The notes below the pieces were generated by a model that saw nothing but the letters and a program-made list of their open reading frames with translations, did no database searches and was not told where the DNA came from. The translations under genes were made by a program, and so were the position numbers. From Labrenzia sp. CE80 (lineage in GTDB: Bacteria; Pseudomonadota; Alphaproteobacteria; Rhizobiales; Stappiaceae): 64,000 nucleotides of DNA. The stretch spans positions 2,232,001 through 2,296,000 of the forward strand of contig NZ_WAJT01000001.1 in assembly GCF_009650605.1 (NCBI RefSeq). Reading direction: 5' to 3'. Of this stretch, positions 35,074 to 43,324 are shown one piece after another; within the stretch, counting starts at the first letter, position 1, and each line of letters opens with the position of its first letter.

Positions 35074-35508
35074 TTATGGAACGATGGTCACAGGCACGTC
35101 GGCGTGCTGGGCAAGACTGCCGGCAACCGAGCCAAACACGCGGGTCGACAGGCTGCTGTGGCCTGTGCGTCCGATGAAGATCTGGTCTGCACCGCAATCC
35201 GTTGAAATAGACATCAGCGTATCGACGATGTTGCCGTAGCGGATCACGCTCTCAACTTCGGCATGTTCAGATTTGATCTTTGCAATCAAGGGTCCAATCA
35301 ATGCCTGTTCGGCACGCTTGAGTTCCTCGTTACGCCGTTTGTGTCGCTCTTCAATCTCAGTGGGAGTCAAAAAGGAATAGGGAGACCATTCAAGTACATG
35401 CGCCACAACCAGAACTGCATTGCAGCTCTTGGCCTGGGCTATGGCAAAGCGTATCGCACCCTCGGATGCTTGGCTGCCATCGTAGCCGACAACAAATTTC
35501 ACACTCAT
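35074..35508 (-). CDS. Universal stress protein family protein
   Basis: A 144-residue UspA-type cytoplasmic protein. The N-terminal strand is VVGYDGSQAS and the nucleotide-binding motif G-2x-G-9x-G-S/T is seen in IGRTGHSSLSTRVFGSVAG, so it probably binds ATP. The start at 35508 has an AGGGG ribosome site; the frame extends upstream without similarity. It is the first gene of a unit with the alanine/glycine symporter, and may modulate transport as in other USP-transporter pairs. Confidence 0.92.
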   Translation of the reverse strand: MSVKFVVGYDGSQASEGAIRFAIAQAKSCNAVLVVAHVLEWSPYSFLTPTEIEERHKRRNEELKRAEQALIGPLIAKIKSEHAEVESVIRYGNIVDTLMSISTDCGADQIFIGRTGHSSLSTRVFGSVAGSLAQHADVPVTIVP

Positions 35509-35753
35509 AATTTGCCCCTTCCTGACAACTTTAACGATGTCACGAAAGCACAATGTAACCGAACTGTCACCAATCCTTAATAAATCATGTAGAGTTGCTT
35601 CCCTTGCTGCGATGCGAAACATTGGCTAAAAGTCGGTCAAATTGATTTGGATCAAGATCTGGCAGCGAGGCCAGATCGCTGCCATTTCCAAACTCTGCCG
35701 AACAAATTGATCGCGACCAACTAACGGCCGCTAAAACCAGATTGGAGTTGTCC

Positions 35754-37337
35754 TTGTCCGCACGCGCCGAGGCACCTGCCCCCGTCACATCGACCAAGCT
35801 GACCCCGAATAGAATCAAGATCGAACTTCTTGCGGGCCTGACAGTTGCGCTCGCATTGGTTCCTGAGGCTGTTGCCTTTGCCTTCGTTGCGGGCGTCAAT
35901 CCGCTGGTTGGCCTCTACGCCGCCTTCTTCGTCGGCCTGATCACCGCCTGTTTTGGCGGACGTCCGGGCATGATCTCCGGCGCGACCGGCGCGCTCGCGG
36001 TGGTCATGGTGGCTCTCGTTGCCCAACATGGCGTTGAATATCTCTTCGCAACCGTTGTGCTCATGGGGATAATCCAGATAGCCGTCGGTCTTTTGAAGTG
36101 GGGCAAGTTCATCCGCATGGTGCCTCACCCTGTGATGCTTGGCTTCGTCAACGGTCTCGCAATCGTCATCTTCCTTGCGCAGCTCGGACAGTTCAAAGTC
36201 GACGATGGCGCGGGTGGTTTCCACTGGATGACTGGTTCTGATCTCTATCTGATGCTCGGCCTTGTTGCGCTGACGATGGCCGTTATCTGGTTCCTGCCCC
36301 GCCTCACAGGCGCGTTCCCGGCTCCGCTTGCCGGAATTCTCGTGGTATCCGCTCTCGTACTCGGCTTTGGACTCGACACGCGTTCGGTGGGTGATCTCGC
36401 CTCGATCGCCGGAGGCTTGCCGGAATTCCACATTCCCATGGTGCCACTCAGCTGGGAAACGCTTGAAATCATCCTGCCCTACTCGGTGGTCCTGGCCGCC
36501 ATTGGCCTGATCGAGTCCCTTCTGACGCTGAACCTGGTGGCGGATATGACCAACACCAAAGGTGGCGCATCTCGTGAGTGTGTGGCGCAGGGCGCTTCCA
36601 ACGTGGTGACCGGGTTCTTTGGCGGCATGGGCGGCTGTGCCATGATTGGCCAGTCGATGATCAATGTGAAATCCGGTGCACGGACCCGCATCTCGGGCAT
36701 CGCCGCGGCGCTCTTCCTCCTGTCGTTTGTCCTCTTTGCCGCCCCGCTGATCGAGCAGATCCCGGTCGCGGCACTGGTTGGCGTGATGTTCATGGTCGTG
36801 ATCGGCACCTTCGCCTGGACCAGTTTGAAGATCATGCACAAGATCCCAATGACCGACGCCTTGGTGATTGTGATCGTAACCTGTGTGACCGTCTATGCGG
36901 ATCTGGCCATGGCCGTTGTCGTAGGTGTGATCATTTCTGCTCTTGCCTATGCCTGGAACGCTGCCAGTCGCATCGATGCCCGCACGGGGGTTTCCAAGGA
37001 AGGCTGGAAGGTATACCGGCTGTCAGGTCCGCTCTTCTTTGGCTCCGTGACAGGCTTTCAGGACCTCTTCGACATTAACAATGATCCCGACGACGTTGTT
37101 GTCGATTTCATGGACAGCCGTGTTGTCGATCACTCCGGTCTCGAGACCATTGACGCGCTTGCCTCCAAGTATGTGGCAGCCGGCAAGCGCCTTCACCTTC
37201 GTCACCTTTCGCGCGATTGCCAAAAGCTGCTCGAAAAAGCCGGCAACTTAGTCGAAGTTTCGGTTCTCGAAGATCCTGACTATGAGGTTGCCGTCGACTA
37301 TGGCGACAAGTTCGAGGCGTCGCAGAAATCGAACTGA
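35754..37337 (+). CDS. SulP family inorganic anion transporter with STAS domain
   Basis: A 527-residue transporter. About 10-12 helices in the first 400 residues carry SulP strings (LVPEAVAFAFVAGVNPLVGL and GAIGL-like segments, GGMGGCAMIGQSMINVKSG). The C-terminal STAS domain (about 425-515) includes DFMDSRVVDHSGLETIDAL. Possible substrates are sulfate, bicarbonate or carboxylates. TTG at 35754 is favoured because GGAG lies six bases before it; TTG at 35742 is an alternative. It is divergent from the stress-protein gene. Confidence 0.9.
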   Translation: MSARAEAPAPVTSTKLTPNRIKIELLAGLTVALALVPEAVAFAFVAGVNPLVGLYAAFFVGLITACFGGRPGMISGATGALAVVMVALVAQHGVEYLFATVVLMGIIQIAVGLLKWGKFIRMVPHPVMLGFVNGLAIVIFLAQLGQFKVDDGAGGFHWMTGSDLYLMLGLVALTMAVIWFLPRLTGAFPAPLAGILVVSALVLGFGLDTRSVGDLASIAGGLPEFHIPMVPLSWETLEIILPYSVVLAAIGLIESLLTLNLVADMTNTKGGASRECVAQGASNVVTGFFGGMGGCAMIGQSMINVKSGARTRISGIAAALFLLSFVLFAAPLIEQIPVAALVGVMFMVVIGTFAWTSLKIMHKIPMTDALVIVIVTCVTVYADLAMAVVVGVIISALAYAWNAASRIDARTGVSKEGWKVYRLSGPLFFGSVTGFQDLFDINNDPDDVVVDFMDSRVVDHSGLETIDALASKYVAAGKRLHLRHLSRDCQKLLEKAGNLVEVSVLEDPDYEVAVDYGDKFEASQKSN

Positions 37338-37345
37338 CGCTTTGA

Positions 37346-37371
37346 AAGGCGGGTCTTGAACGGCCCGCCTT
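37346..37371 (+). terminator. Hairpin after the SulP gene, probable terminator
   Basis: AAGGCGGG at 37346-37353 pairs with CCCGCCTT at 37364-37371 with a ten-base loop. There is no real T-run after it, so it may be a weak or Rho-assisted terminator. Confidence 0.5.
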
Positions 37372-37464
37372 CGATCCTTGGGCCCCAGGCATCAGACGCC
37401 TTTACCTTCAAGTGTCCTTCGGCCGATACTCGCTCCGGCTCAAACACCGGACGGATTCGGCGAC

Positions 37465-39273
37465 GTGAAGCTACGCAGACGCATCAAACTCACACCGACG
37501 TTGACAATCGTCATCGGCACCTTTGTGCTTGTGACCGCAGCCCTTGTGCTCGCGGTCCAGGTCATTACGTCGGAAAAGATCGTTCGCTCGCTTGGCGGCA
37601 CCCTCGTCGACATCGGAATGGACGCGCTTCAGAACGACTTCGCCTCACAGCTTGATGCAATCGAGGCACAGGGCGCATTTACGGCCAAGGCCGTTATCGC
37701 CGGTTCGGTTCTCATCGATGACGTAGAGGAGCTTTCCACCTTCACCTACGGCGCTCTTGCCGGAACACCACAAGCGTCGCTTCTGATTGTCGCCTCGAAT
37801 GACGGCTACGCGGTTCAGGTTGACAGGGGAGCCGGTGATGGCGTGATCGTTCCGTTCAGGGCTCCTGTCGCCAAACTGCCGAACCTTGCCCCCCAGATGG
37901 AGAAAGCAAGAGACGCGACCGAGGGCTTCTGGACACCCGTTCAGTTCATTCCCGGGCGCAGCCACAGCTACGTCGCCTATGTCACCCCCATTCGAGATGA
38001 AGACACGTTTCTGGGGGCCGTATTCGTGGGCGTTTCACTTGAACGCCTCTCCATCATCACCAAGAAGGTCTCGACGGATGATCTCACCGTCTTTTTGACT
38101 TACGGCGCAGGCAAGCTCCTGGCGCATCCTCGGCTGGATGAGGTTGAAGACCAGCTCTCGCCAAACGCTCCTCTGATCGACATGAAGTCCATGCCCGACA
38201 CCTTCCTGGCGAGCCATGAGGATCACGAGGCGCAATCCGCTGAAGACTATCAATTTACCGGCGAGATCGACCTTCTGGCCGGATTTGACGCCGACGGTGC
38301 CCGCCGGTTTGTCGTTTATGAGGACAGTGGCGAGAAATTCGGAACGCTGCCCATCAAGATCGGCGCGCATTTTTCCGCCAGCGTCCTTGAACAGCCGCTT
38401 CACCTGCTCACACGCTCAATCCTCATTGGGCTCGTGCTCCTGGGCCTTTCACTTGTCGCGACAGGTTTTCTCGCCCATTACATCGCGCGTCCGATCAAGC
38501 GCGCAGCAGATGGTGCCCGTTTGGTCGCGCGACTTGATTTCGATGCAGTCCAACCACTGCCGGGAAGCGCGGTGCGCGAACTTGAAGATCTCGCAAACGG
38601 CTTCAACGCCATGCTTGGGGGATTGTCCGCCTTCATCCGCTATGTGCCGAAATCCCTCGTCAATCAGCTGATCCGGGAAGGCCGAGCAGACGCGCCGCCT
38701 GAGGAGCGGGAGCTGGCGGTTCTCTTTACCGATATCGTCGGTTTCACGACCTTGTCGGAGACCATGACCACCAGCGAGATCGCAACTTTTGTCAACCAGC
38801 ACCTGTCGCTGATCGGGGCCGAAATAGACGCCCAACAGGGCACGATCGACAAGTATATCGGTGATAGCGTCATGGCTTTCTGGGGTGCTCCGCAGCAGAT
38901 GGATGCGCCCGACATTCCCGCAGCTGAGGCGGCGATAGGTATTGCAAGAGCGATTGTCACTGACAATAAAAAGCGCAATGAAAACGGTCTTCCACCCGTC
39001 CGCATCCGCATCGGGCTTCACAGGGGGCCGCTGGTTGTCGGCGATATCGGCGCCGTCGGCCGGGTCAACTACACGGTGATCGGCGACACTGTGAATGTGG
39101 CGTCTCGCCTGGAATCCCTGGGGCGGGATGTGGATCCAGACGCCGAGGTGATCATCCTGGCCTCCGGCGATATCGGGGCGCGCCTTCCCTCCACGATCCC
39201 CTTTGAGCCCCTGGGCGCTCACAAGGTCAAAGGCAAGGACGCGCTTGTGGATGTCATTCGGCTGAAGCCGTGA
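37465..39273 (+). CDS. Membrane-bound class III adenylate/guanylate cyclase
   Basis: A 602-residue cyclase. A first membrane helix (about 8-30) and a second (about 312-335) enclose a periplasmic sensor domain of about 280 residues of the double-Cache kind. A HAMP segment follows (about 330-395), then the catalytic domain from about 415. Metal Asp residues are in VLFTDIVGF and DKYIGDSVMAF, the substrate Lys is in that same stretch, and the Asn/Arg pair is in DTVNVASRLES. The product is probably cAMP, since Lys and Asp/Thr fit ATP. The GTG at 37465 is chosen by where the helix begins; an ATG at 37378 would add 29 residues over the terminator region. Confidence 0.88.
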   Translation: MKLRRRIKLTPTLTIVIGTFVLVTAALVLAVQVITSEKIVRSLGGTLVDIGMDALQNDFASQLDAIEAQGAFTAKAVIAGSVLIDDVEELSTFTYGALAGTPQASLLIVASNDGYAVQVDRGAGDGVIVPFRAPVAKLPNLAPQMEKARDATEGFWTPVQFIPGRSHSYVAYVTPIRDEDTFLGAVFVGVSLERLSIITKKVSTDDLTVFLTYGAGKLLAHPRLDEVEDQLSPNAPLIDMKSMPDTFLASHEDHEAQSAEDYQFTGEIDLLAGFDADGARRFVVYEDSGEKFGTLPIKIGAHFSASVLEQPLHLLTRSILIGLVLLGLSLVATGFLAHYIARPIKRAADGARLVARLDFDAVQPLPGSAVRELEDLANGFNAMLGGLSAFIRYVPKSLVNQLIREGRADAPPEERELAVLFTDIVGFTTLSETMTTSEIATFVNQHLSLIGAEIDAQQGTIDKYIGDSVMAFWGAPQQMDAPDIPAAEAAIGIARAIVTDNKKRNENGLPPVRIRIGLHRGPLVVGDIGAVGRVNYTVIGDTVNVASRLESLGRDVDPDAEVIILASGDIGARLPSTIPFEPLGAHKVKGKDALVDVIRLKP

Positions 39274-39429
39274 TCAACGGGCCTTCTGACCGTCAGTCTG
39301 GCGTATGTCTTGACGTCAGACGGCGGACTCGAAAGCATCCAGCGTAATAGGCACGCTGCAGGCGAAGACGCTAGGATGTCTCGGCGAAACGATCCGGGCC
39401 GAAACTCAGGCCGCGCAAACCATCACGTA

Positions 39430-39447
39430 CGCCGACATGTGTCGGCG
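39430..39447. repeat. Short inverted repeat downstream of ornithine decarboxylase
   Basis: CGCCGACA and TGTCGGCG form a tight hairpin about 35 bases past the decarboxylase stop, between convergent genes. No T-run follows on the minus strand, so termination is uncertain. Confidence 0.35.
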
Positions 39448-39479
39448 CCTCATCAACAATGTCAATATCCTGGAGCTTT

Positions 39480-40610
39480 CTATATGACGTAGGATGCCAA
39501 AGGCGCGAAGCCGTTGAAGCCAACACTCGAATAGGTGGTCGTATACGCCCCGCAGGCCTCGATCAGCACCTTGTCGCCGATAGAAAGCGAGACCGGAAGC
39601 TCGTAGGGCGTCTTTTCGTACATGACATCAACGCTGTCGCAGGTCGGACCAGCCAAAACGCACGGCGCTGTAACGTCGCCATCACGCGGTGTGCGGATCG
39701 GGTAGCGGATCGCCTCGTCCATGGTCTCGGCAAGACCGTGGAATTTGCCGATATCGAGATAGACCCAGCGGACCTCGTCCTCGGCCGACTTCTTCGAGAT
39801 CAGCACGACTTCCGCCTCGATCAAACCAGCGTTCCCGACCATGCCGCGCCCCGGCTCAATGATCGTCGACGGCAAACGGTTGCCGAAGTACTTGGTCAGA
39901 GAGCTGAAAATGGCTTCGCCATAGCTCGGCACTCCGGGCACGTCCTTGAGATAGCGGGTCGGGAAGCCCCCACCCATGTTGACCATTTTCAGCTCGATGC
40001 CACGGAGCGCCATTTCCTGGAAAACGCCCGCTGCCATGGCGAGAGCGAGATCCCACGCGCCGAGGTTGGCTTGCTGGGAGCCGACATGGAAGGAAACTCC
40101 GTGTGCGATGAGGCCGTTTTGATGGGCGTGTTCGAGCACATCGGGTGCCATGGCAGGGTCGCATCCGAACTTGCGCGAAAGCGGCCATTCTGCTCCGACA
40201 CCGTCGCAGAGGACGCGGCAAAAGACTTTGCTACCTGCTGCAACACGAGCGATTTTTTCGACTTCTTCGACGCAATCGACCGCGAAGAGGCGGACGCCAA
40301 GCTGATAGGCACGCGCAATGTCACGCTCCTTCTTGATGGTGTTTCCGTAAGAAATGCGGGCAGCATCGGCGCCGGTGGCCAAAACCATCTCGATTTCACC
40401 AACAGATGCACAGTCGAACGAGGAACCGAGGTTTTCCAGCAGGTTCAGGATCGCAGGATCGGGATTTGCCTTCACCGCATAATAGACCGAGGTGTCCGGC
40501 AGGGCCTTGGCAAAGGTCTCGTAATTGTCGCGCACGATGTCGAGATCGACAACAACACATGGACCCTCAGCATCACGTCGTCGCAAAAAGTCCAGAATGC
40601 GTTCGCTCAT
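39480..40610 (-). CDS. Ornithine/lysine decarboxylase, fold type III
   Basis: A 376-residue PLP enzyme like eukaryotic ornithine decarboxylase, which makes putrescine for polyamine synthesis. The PLP lysine is in VYYAVKANPDP, the phosphate loop is in MVNMGGGFPTRY and IEPGRGMVGNAG, and the catalytic Cys is in GPTCDSVDVMYE. Length and motifs fit alphaproteobacterial enzymes that may use ornithine and lysine. The start at 40610 is backed by AAGGGGAAG upstream; longer starts at 40634 or 40703 are less likely. A leader of several hundred bases with two short ORFs lies upstream, so the gene is likely controlled by translation of that leader. Confidence 0.93.
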   Translation of the reverse strand: MSERILDFLRRRDAEGPCVVVDLDIVRDNYETFAKALPDTSVYYAVKANPDPAILNLLENLGSSFDCASVGEIEMVLATGADAARISYGNTIKKERDIARAYQLGVRLFAVDCVEEVEKIARVAAGSKVFCRVLCDGVGAEWPLSRKFGCDPAMAPDVLEHAHQNGLIAHGVSFHVGSQQANLGAWDLALAMAAGVFQEMALRGIELKMVNMGGGFPTRYLKDVPGVPSYGEAIFSSLTKYFGNRLPSTIIEPGRGMVGNAGLIEAEVVLISKKSAEDEVRWVYLDIGKFHGLAETMDEAIRYPIRTPRDGDVTAPCVLAGPTCDSVDVMYEKTPYELPVSLSIGDKVLIEACGAYTTTYSSVGFNGFAPLASYVI

Positions 40611-40937
40611 CGGGGTCTTCCCCTTCCAATTCATAAAGGCCACACCATTCCGTTGCAGATGGGCCTCAGGTTCACGTCGCAGGGTGCTGAAAGTGCAGAG
40701 CAACGACCCCGGGATGGAACCGGAGCGCAGAATACGACTTGCAGCGACGGTTGGGCGATGCTGTCTTGACAGACAACAAAGCTTTCCCGCGTCGGGAATG
40801 CCGTTGATTGGATCGGAAGAACGAACCGCACGTCGGGCAAGGATGTAACAAGTGCCTCATCAGTGACGCCGGAGGTTGGAGACCCCAGCCGAGACCAAAA
40901 GGCCCTCTTACGTCGTTGCTTTAAGCCGTCCGGATTT

Positions 40938-40971
40938 GCTGCCCCGCCCCTTGGCGGTGTTTTTTGGCAGC
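40938..40971 (-). promoter_or_regulatory. Two-part hairpin in the ornithine decarboxylase leader
   Basis: On the minus strand GCTGCC pairs with GGCAGC as an outer stem (40966-40971 with 40938-40943), and CCGCC with GGCGG as an inner stem, separated by an A-rich bulge. It starts 22 bases after the stop of the 23-codon leader ORF. Confidence 0.55.
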
Positions 40972-40993
40972 TACCCCTTAAGAGGCCTCCTTT

Positions 40994-41065
40994 TCAGGGA
41001 CCCCATGAACGGCCTCGGGCACGTGCGAATTTGGGCAAGACGTAGATGCGATGAAATCCTCTCAT
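40994..41065 (-). CDS. Leader peptide ORF upstream of ornithine decarboxylase
   Basis: A 23-codon ORF in the decarboxylase leader, about 380 bases before the decarboxylase start. The peptide begins MRGFHRIYVLPKFARARGRS and ends WGP; seven of 23 residues are Arg, Lys or His. It has no Shine-Dalgarno sequence of its own, but its ATG lies two bases after the stop of an 8-codon ORF, so re-initiation is plausible. By position it is similar to the SpeFL leader peptide that senses ornithine in gammaproteobacteria, and the KFAR string faintly recalls KFAH in SpeFL. That link is inference. Confidence 0.5.
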   Translation of the reverse strand: MRGFHRIYVLPKFARARGRSWGP

Positions 41066-41067
41066 GA

Positions 41068-41094
41068 TCAAGGGGAAATTTGCATCGCGCGCAT
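41068..41094 (-). CDS. Eight-codon upstream micro-ORF in the ornithine decarboxylase leader
   Basis: ATG at 41094-41092 is followed by a frame coding MRAMQISP and a TGA at 41070-41068. An AAGGA lies about 13 bases upstream, longer spacing than usual. Its stop is two bases before the ATG of the 23-codon ORF, which suggests coupled translation. Its short length makes it uncertain. Confidence 0.35.
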   Translation of the reverse strand: MRAMQISP

Positions 41095-41173
41095 TTTTTT
41101 GAGTGGATCCTTTCTGGTCGAAAGCCGGAAGACAACGGAACGTCTGAAACGGTGCTGGTAGAGTGGCCAAAAG

Positions 41174-41200
41174 AAAAAGGGGTCGCGAAAACGCGACCCC
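41174..41200 (-). terminator. Terminator of the EF-hand gene
   Basis: GGGGTCGCG at 41179-41187 pairs perfectly with CGCGACCCC at 41192-41200 across an AAAA loop. On the minus strand the stem is followed by CTTTTTCTTTT. Confidence 0.92.
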
Positions 41201-41276
41201 TCTCATGATGAAAGCTGGAACCTGCGGGGGCATCAGGTGGACCTGCTTTCATCTTGCTTCAGCAAGCGGTTGGGTG

Positions 41277-42347
41277 TCAGCCGCGCTGCTTGCGGCCTTC
41301 ATGGTCGTGATGGCCTTTGCCATGACGAGCCTTCTTGCCACGCTTGAAGTCCGCCTTGGTCACGACGCCATCTCCATTGCGGTCCATACGCTCGACCAGA
41401 TTGGCGCTACGCTCGGCATGTTCTTCTGCCGTGATGGACAGATCGCCATCGACATCAAGCTTCTGGAACATCCGAACGACGCGATCTTCGTTCATGGTCA
41501 TCCAGATCGTGCTAAAGTCGGTCAGTTCGAAACCGCCGGAGCCATCGGTATCAGCGGAAGCAAAGAGCTTGCCGCGGACCTCTTCAAACTCGGCGCGGGT
41601 GACCTTGCCGTCCTTGTCGGTGTCGAGCATGGTGAAGATGTTCTCCATCAGGCGGCCACGCATTCCGCCTTTGCCACCCTTGGAACCGTGGCGACCTTCA
41701 TGATCGCGCTTTTCCATCTCGTGACGCGGTCCACGTGCCTCGCGGCCCTTGCCTTTTTCCTCGCTATCCGGGCCTTTGCCCTTACCAGCTTTTTGGTCAG
41801 GACCACGCTCGCCGTCTTTCTGGCCCATGCGCTTGCCCTGTTCAGGCTTGCCGCCACGCGGCCCGGCCATACGCTCCAGCTCGCCGTTGCCATCGCGATC
41901 CAGTCGCGAGAACATACGATCGGTCAGGTCGTTGAACTCTTCCGTCGTGACCGTTCCGTCTCCATCCTTGTCGAGACGCTGGAAAGCACGAACGCGCGGG
42001 CGGGAAGTCTTCTCTTCAAAGCCAACCTTGAATTCAGCCAGGTCGATCGCGCCGCTTGCATCGGTATCGCCTTCTGCGAACCGTTTGGCGACGACTTCAT
42101 CGACTTCGGCCTGGTTCACGACGCCGTCCTTGTTGACGTCAAAGCGTTCCATGAACTTCCGGCCCTGGTGGCGGCCGCCTTTGCGTCCGGACCCCATGCC
42201 ACGCCCCATTTCGTCACCGCCCATGCCACCGTTCATGGCATACTGCCCCTTCACCGGTACCGGGCTTTCTGCCTGAACTGCGGTGATTGCAACGCTGGCG
42301 ACGCCAGCGGTCAGGGCAGCGATTGCGATTTTCTTCATGGGTTTCAT
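41277..42347 (-). CDS. Exported protein with eight EF-hand loops
   Basis: A 356-residue protein with a signal peptide (residues 1-26, ending AVQA). I count eight EF-hand calcium loops, starting at Asp70, Asp94, Asp126, Asp150, Asp242, Asp266, Asp298 and Asp322; the fourth and seventh are less regular. They form two groups of four separated by a low-complexity linker rich in Gly, Lys, Glu and Arg (about 162-235). AGGAG lies ten bases before the ATG. It is probably a periplasmic or secreted calcium-binding protein. It is divergent from an OmpR-type regulator, with hexamer repeats between them. Confidence 0.88.
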   Translation of the reverse strand: MKPMKKIAIAALTAGVASVAITAVQAESPVPVKGQYAMNGGMGGDEMGRGMGSGRKGGRHQGRKFMERFDVNKDGVVNQAEVDEVVAKRFAEGDTDASGAIDLAEFKVGFEEKTSRPRVRAFQRLDKDGDGTVTTEEFNDLTDRMFSRLDRDGNGELERMAGPRGGKPEQGKRMGQKDGERGPDQKAGKGKGPDSEEKGKGREARGPRHEMEKRDHEGRHGSKGGKGGMRGRLMENIFTMLDTDKDGKVTRAEFEEVRGKLFASADTDGSGGFELTDFSTIWMTMNEDRVVRMFQKLDVDGDLSITAEEHAERSANLVERMDRNGDGVVTKADFKRGKKARHGKGHHDHEGRKQRG

Positions 42348-42461
42348 GATCTGTCAGCTCCTTGGTTGCTGCGTTGATGAACAGAACATAGGAACGACTT
42401 GTCGCAAAAATACGGGCCAAAACCGCGTCAAGTGTCGCGGTGTGTGCCGGTTGGCGGGCGC

Positions 42462-42480
42462 GTTACATCTTGTTACAAGA
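42462..42480. promoter_or_regulatory. GTTACA direct repeats, candidate OmpR-type operator
   Basis: GTTACA occurs at 42462-42467 and again at 42472-42477, ten bases apart, the spacing typical of OmpR/PhoB-type binding sites. The second copy also lies within a dyad TCTTGTTACAAGA (42468-42480). It lies about 115 bases from both divergent start codons. Confidence 0.5.
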
Positions 42481-42595
42481 TTGCGCTGTCCGACCGCAGA
42501 ATTCACTTTAGCTATATGACAAGAGCTTTTCTGACGTTGGCAAACAAATTCCGACATCGGATCATGAGGACCAGGGCAGACTTCCGGAGACCGAC

Positions 42596-43324
42596 TTGAG
42601 CGAACCCAGCCCCCACATTCTGGTCGTAGACGATCACCGTGACATTCGCGAGACCCTCGCGCGCTATCTCGTCAAGAACGGCATGCGCGCGACTACCGCG
42701 GAAAGCGCCGCCCATGCCCGCAAGGCACTCAAGGCGGCTTCCATTGATCTGGTCGTCCTCGACATCATGATGCCGGGCGAAGACGGTCTGTCGTTATGCC
42801 GCCATCTTGTCGAAGGCAGCTCCCTACCCGTCATTCTCTTGACAGCAATGGCCGAAGACACAGATCGGGTGATCGGTCTCGAGATCGGCGCTGATGACTA
42901 TGTCACCAAGCCATTCAACCCCCGAGAACTCCTTGCGCGGATCAGGGCGGTTCTGCGTCGAACCAGTGCGGTGCCGAAGGAGCGCGACCCGCTCGAAGAA
43001 GAAAAGCTCGCCTTTGAAGGCTGGACATTGAATGTCCCCAAGCGGGAGCTGACCGACCCGGATGGTGTCGGCGTTTCGCTCTCCAGCGGCGAGTTCCAGC
43101 TGCTTTGCGCATTCCTGAAGCGGCCGAAGATGGTGCTGAACCGCGATCAATTGCTCGACCTGACCACCGGGCGCACACCAAATGTATTTGACCGGTCGAT
43201 CGACAATCAGGTTTCCAGGCTTCGCCGGAAGATCGAGAGCGATCCCAAGAACCCCACCCTTATCAAGACGGTTTGGGGCGGCGGCTACATGTTCACATCT
43301 GATGTGGACGGAGTTCACGGATGA
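42596..43324 (+). CDS. OmpR-family response regulator
   Basis: A 242-residue regulator with a receiver domain (phospho-acceptor Asp56 in VVLDIMMPGEDG, Asp12/Asp13 and the Lys in YVTKPFNPRE) and a winged-helix DNA-binding domain (about 140-235, ending IKTVWGGGYMF). It starts with TTG at 42596, supported by GGAG six bases upstream. Its last bases overlap the histidine kinase gene by four (ATGA). It probably controls the divergent EF-hand gene and itself. Confidence 0.94.
   Translation: MSEPSPHILVVDDHRDIRETLARYLVKNGMRATTAESAAHARKALKAASIDLVVLDIMMPGEDGLSLCRHLVEGSSLPVILLTAMAEDTDRVIGLEIGADDYVTKPFNPRELLARIRAVLRRTSAVPKERDPLEEEKLAFEGWTLNVPKRELTDPDGVGVSLSSGEFQLLCAFLKRPKMVLNRDQLLDLTTGRTPNVFDRSIDNQVSRLRRKIESDPKNPTLIKTVWGGGYMFTSDVDGVHG

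Larger units (their letters stand above)
40611..41276. other. Ornithine decarboxylase leader region and terminator of the EF-hand gene
   Basis: About 665 bases without a long gene. From high to low coordinates (minus-strand direction) it holds the EF-hand gene terminator (41174-41200), a likely promoter zone (about 41100-41170), an 8-codon ORF, a 23-codon ORF and a strong hairpin at 40938-40971. Alphaproteobacterial ornithine decarboxylase genes are known to have a long conserved leader RNA (the speF motif), and this region is in the right place for it. I could not verify the match. Confidence 0.6.

Noticed and set aside
42200..42260. Gly/Met-rich stretch of the EF-hand protein considered as a separate repeat element
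   Set aside because: It is the normal low-complexity N-terminal part of the mature protein, in frame with the EF-hands.
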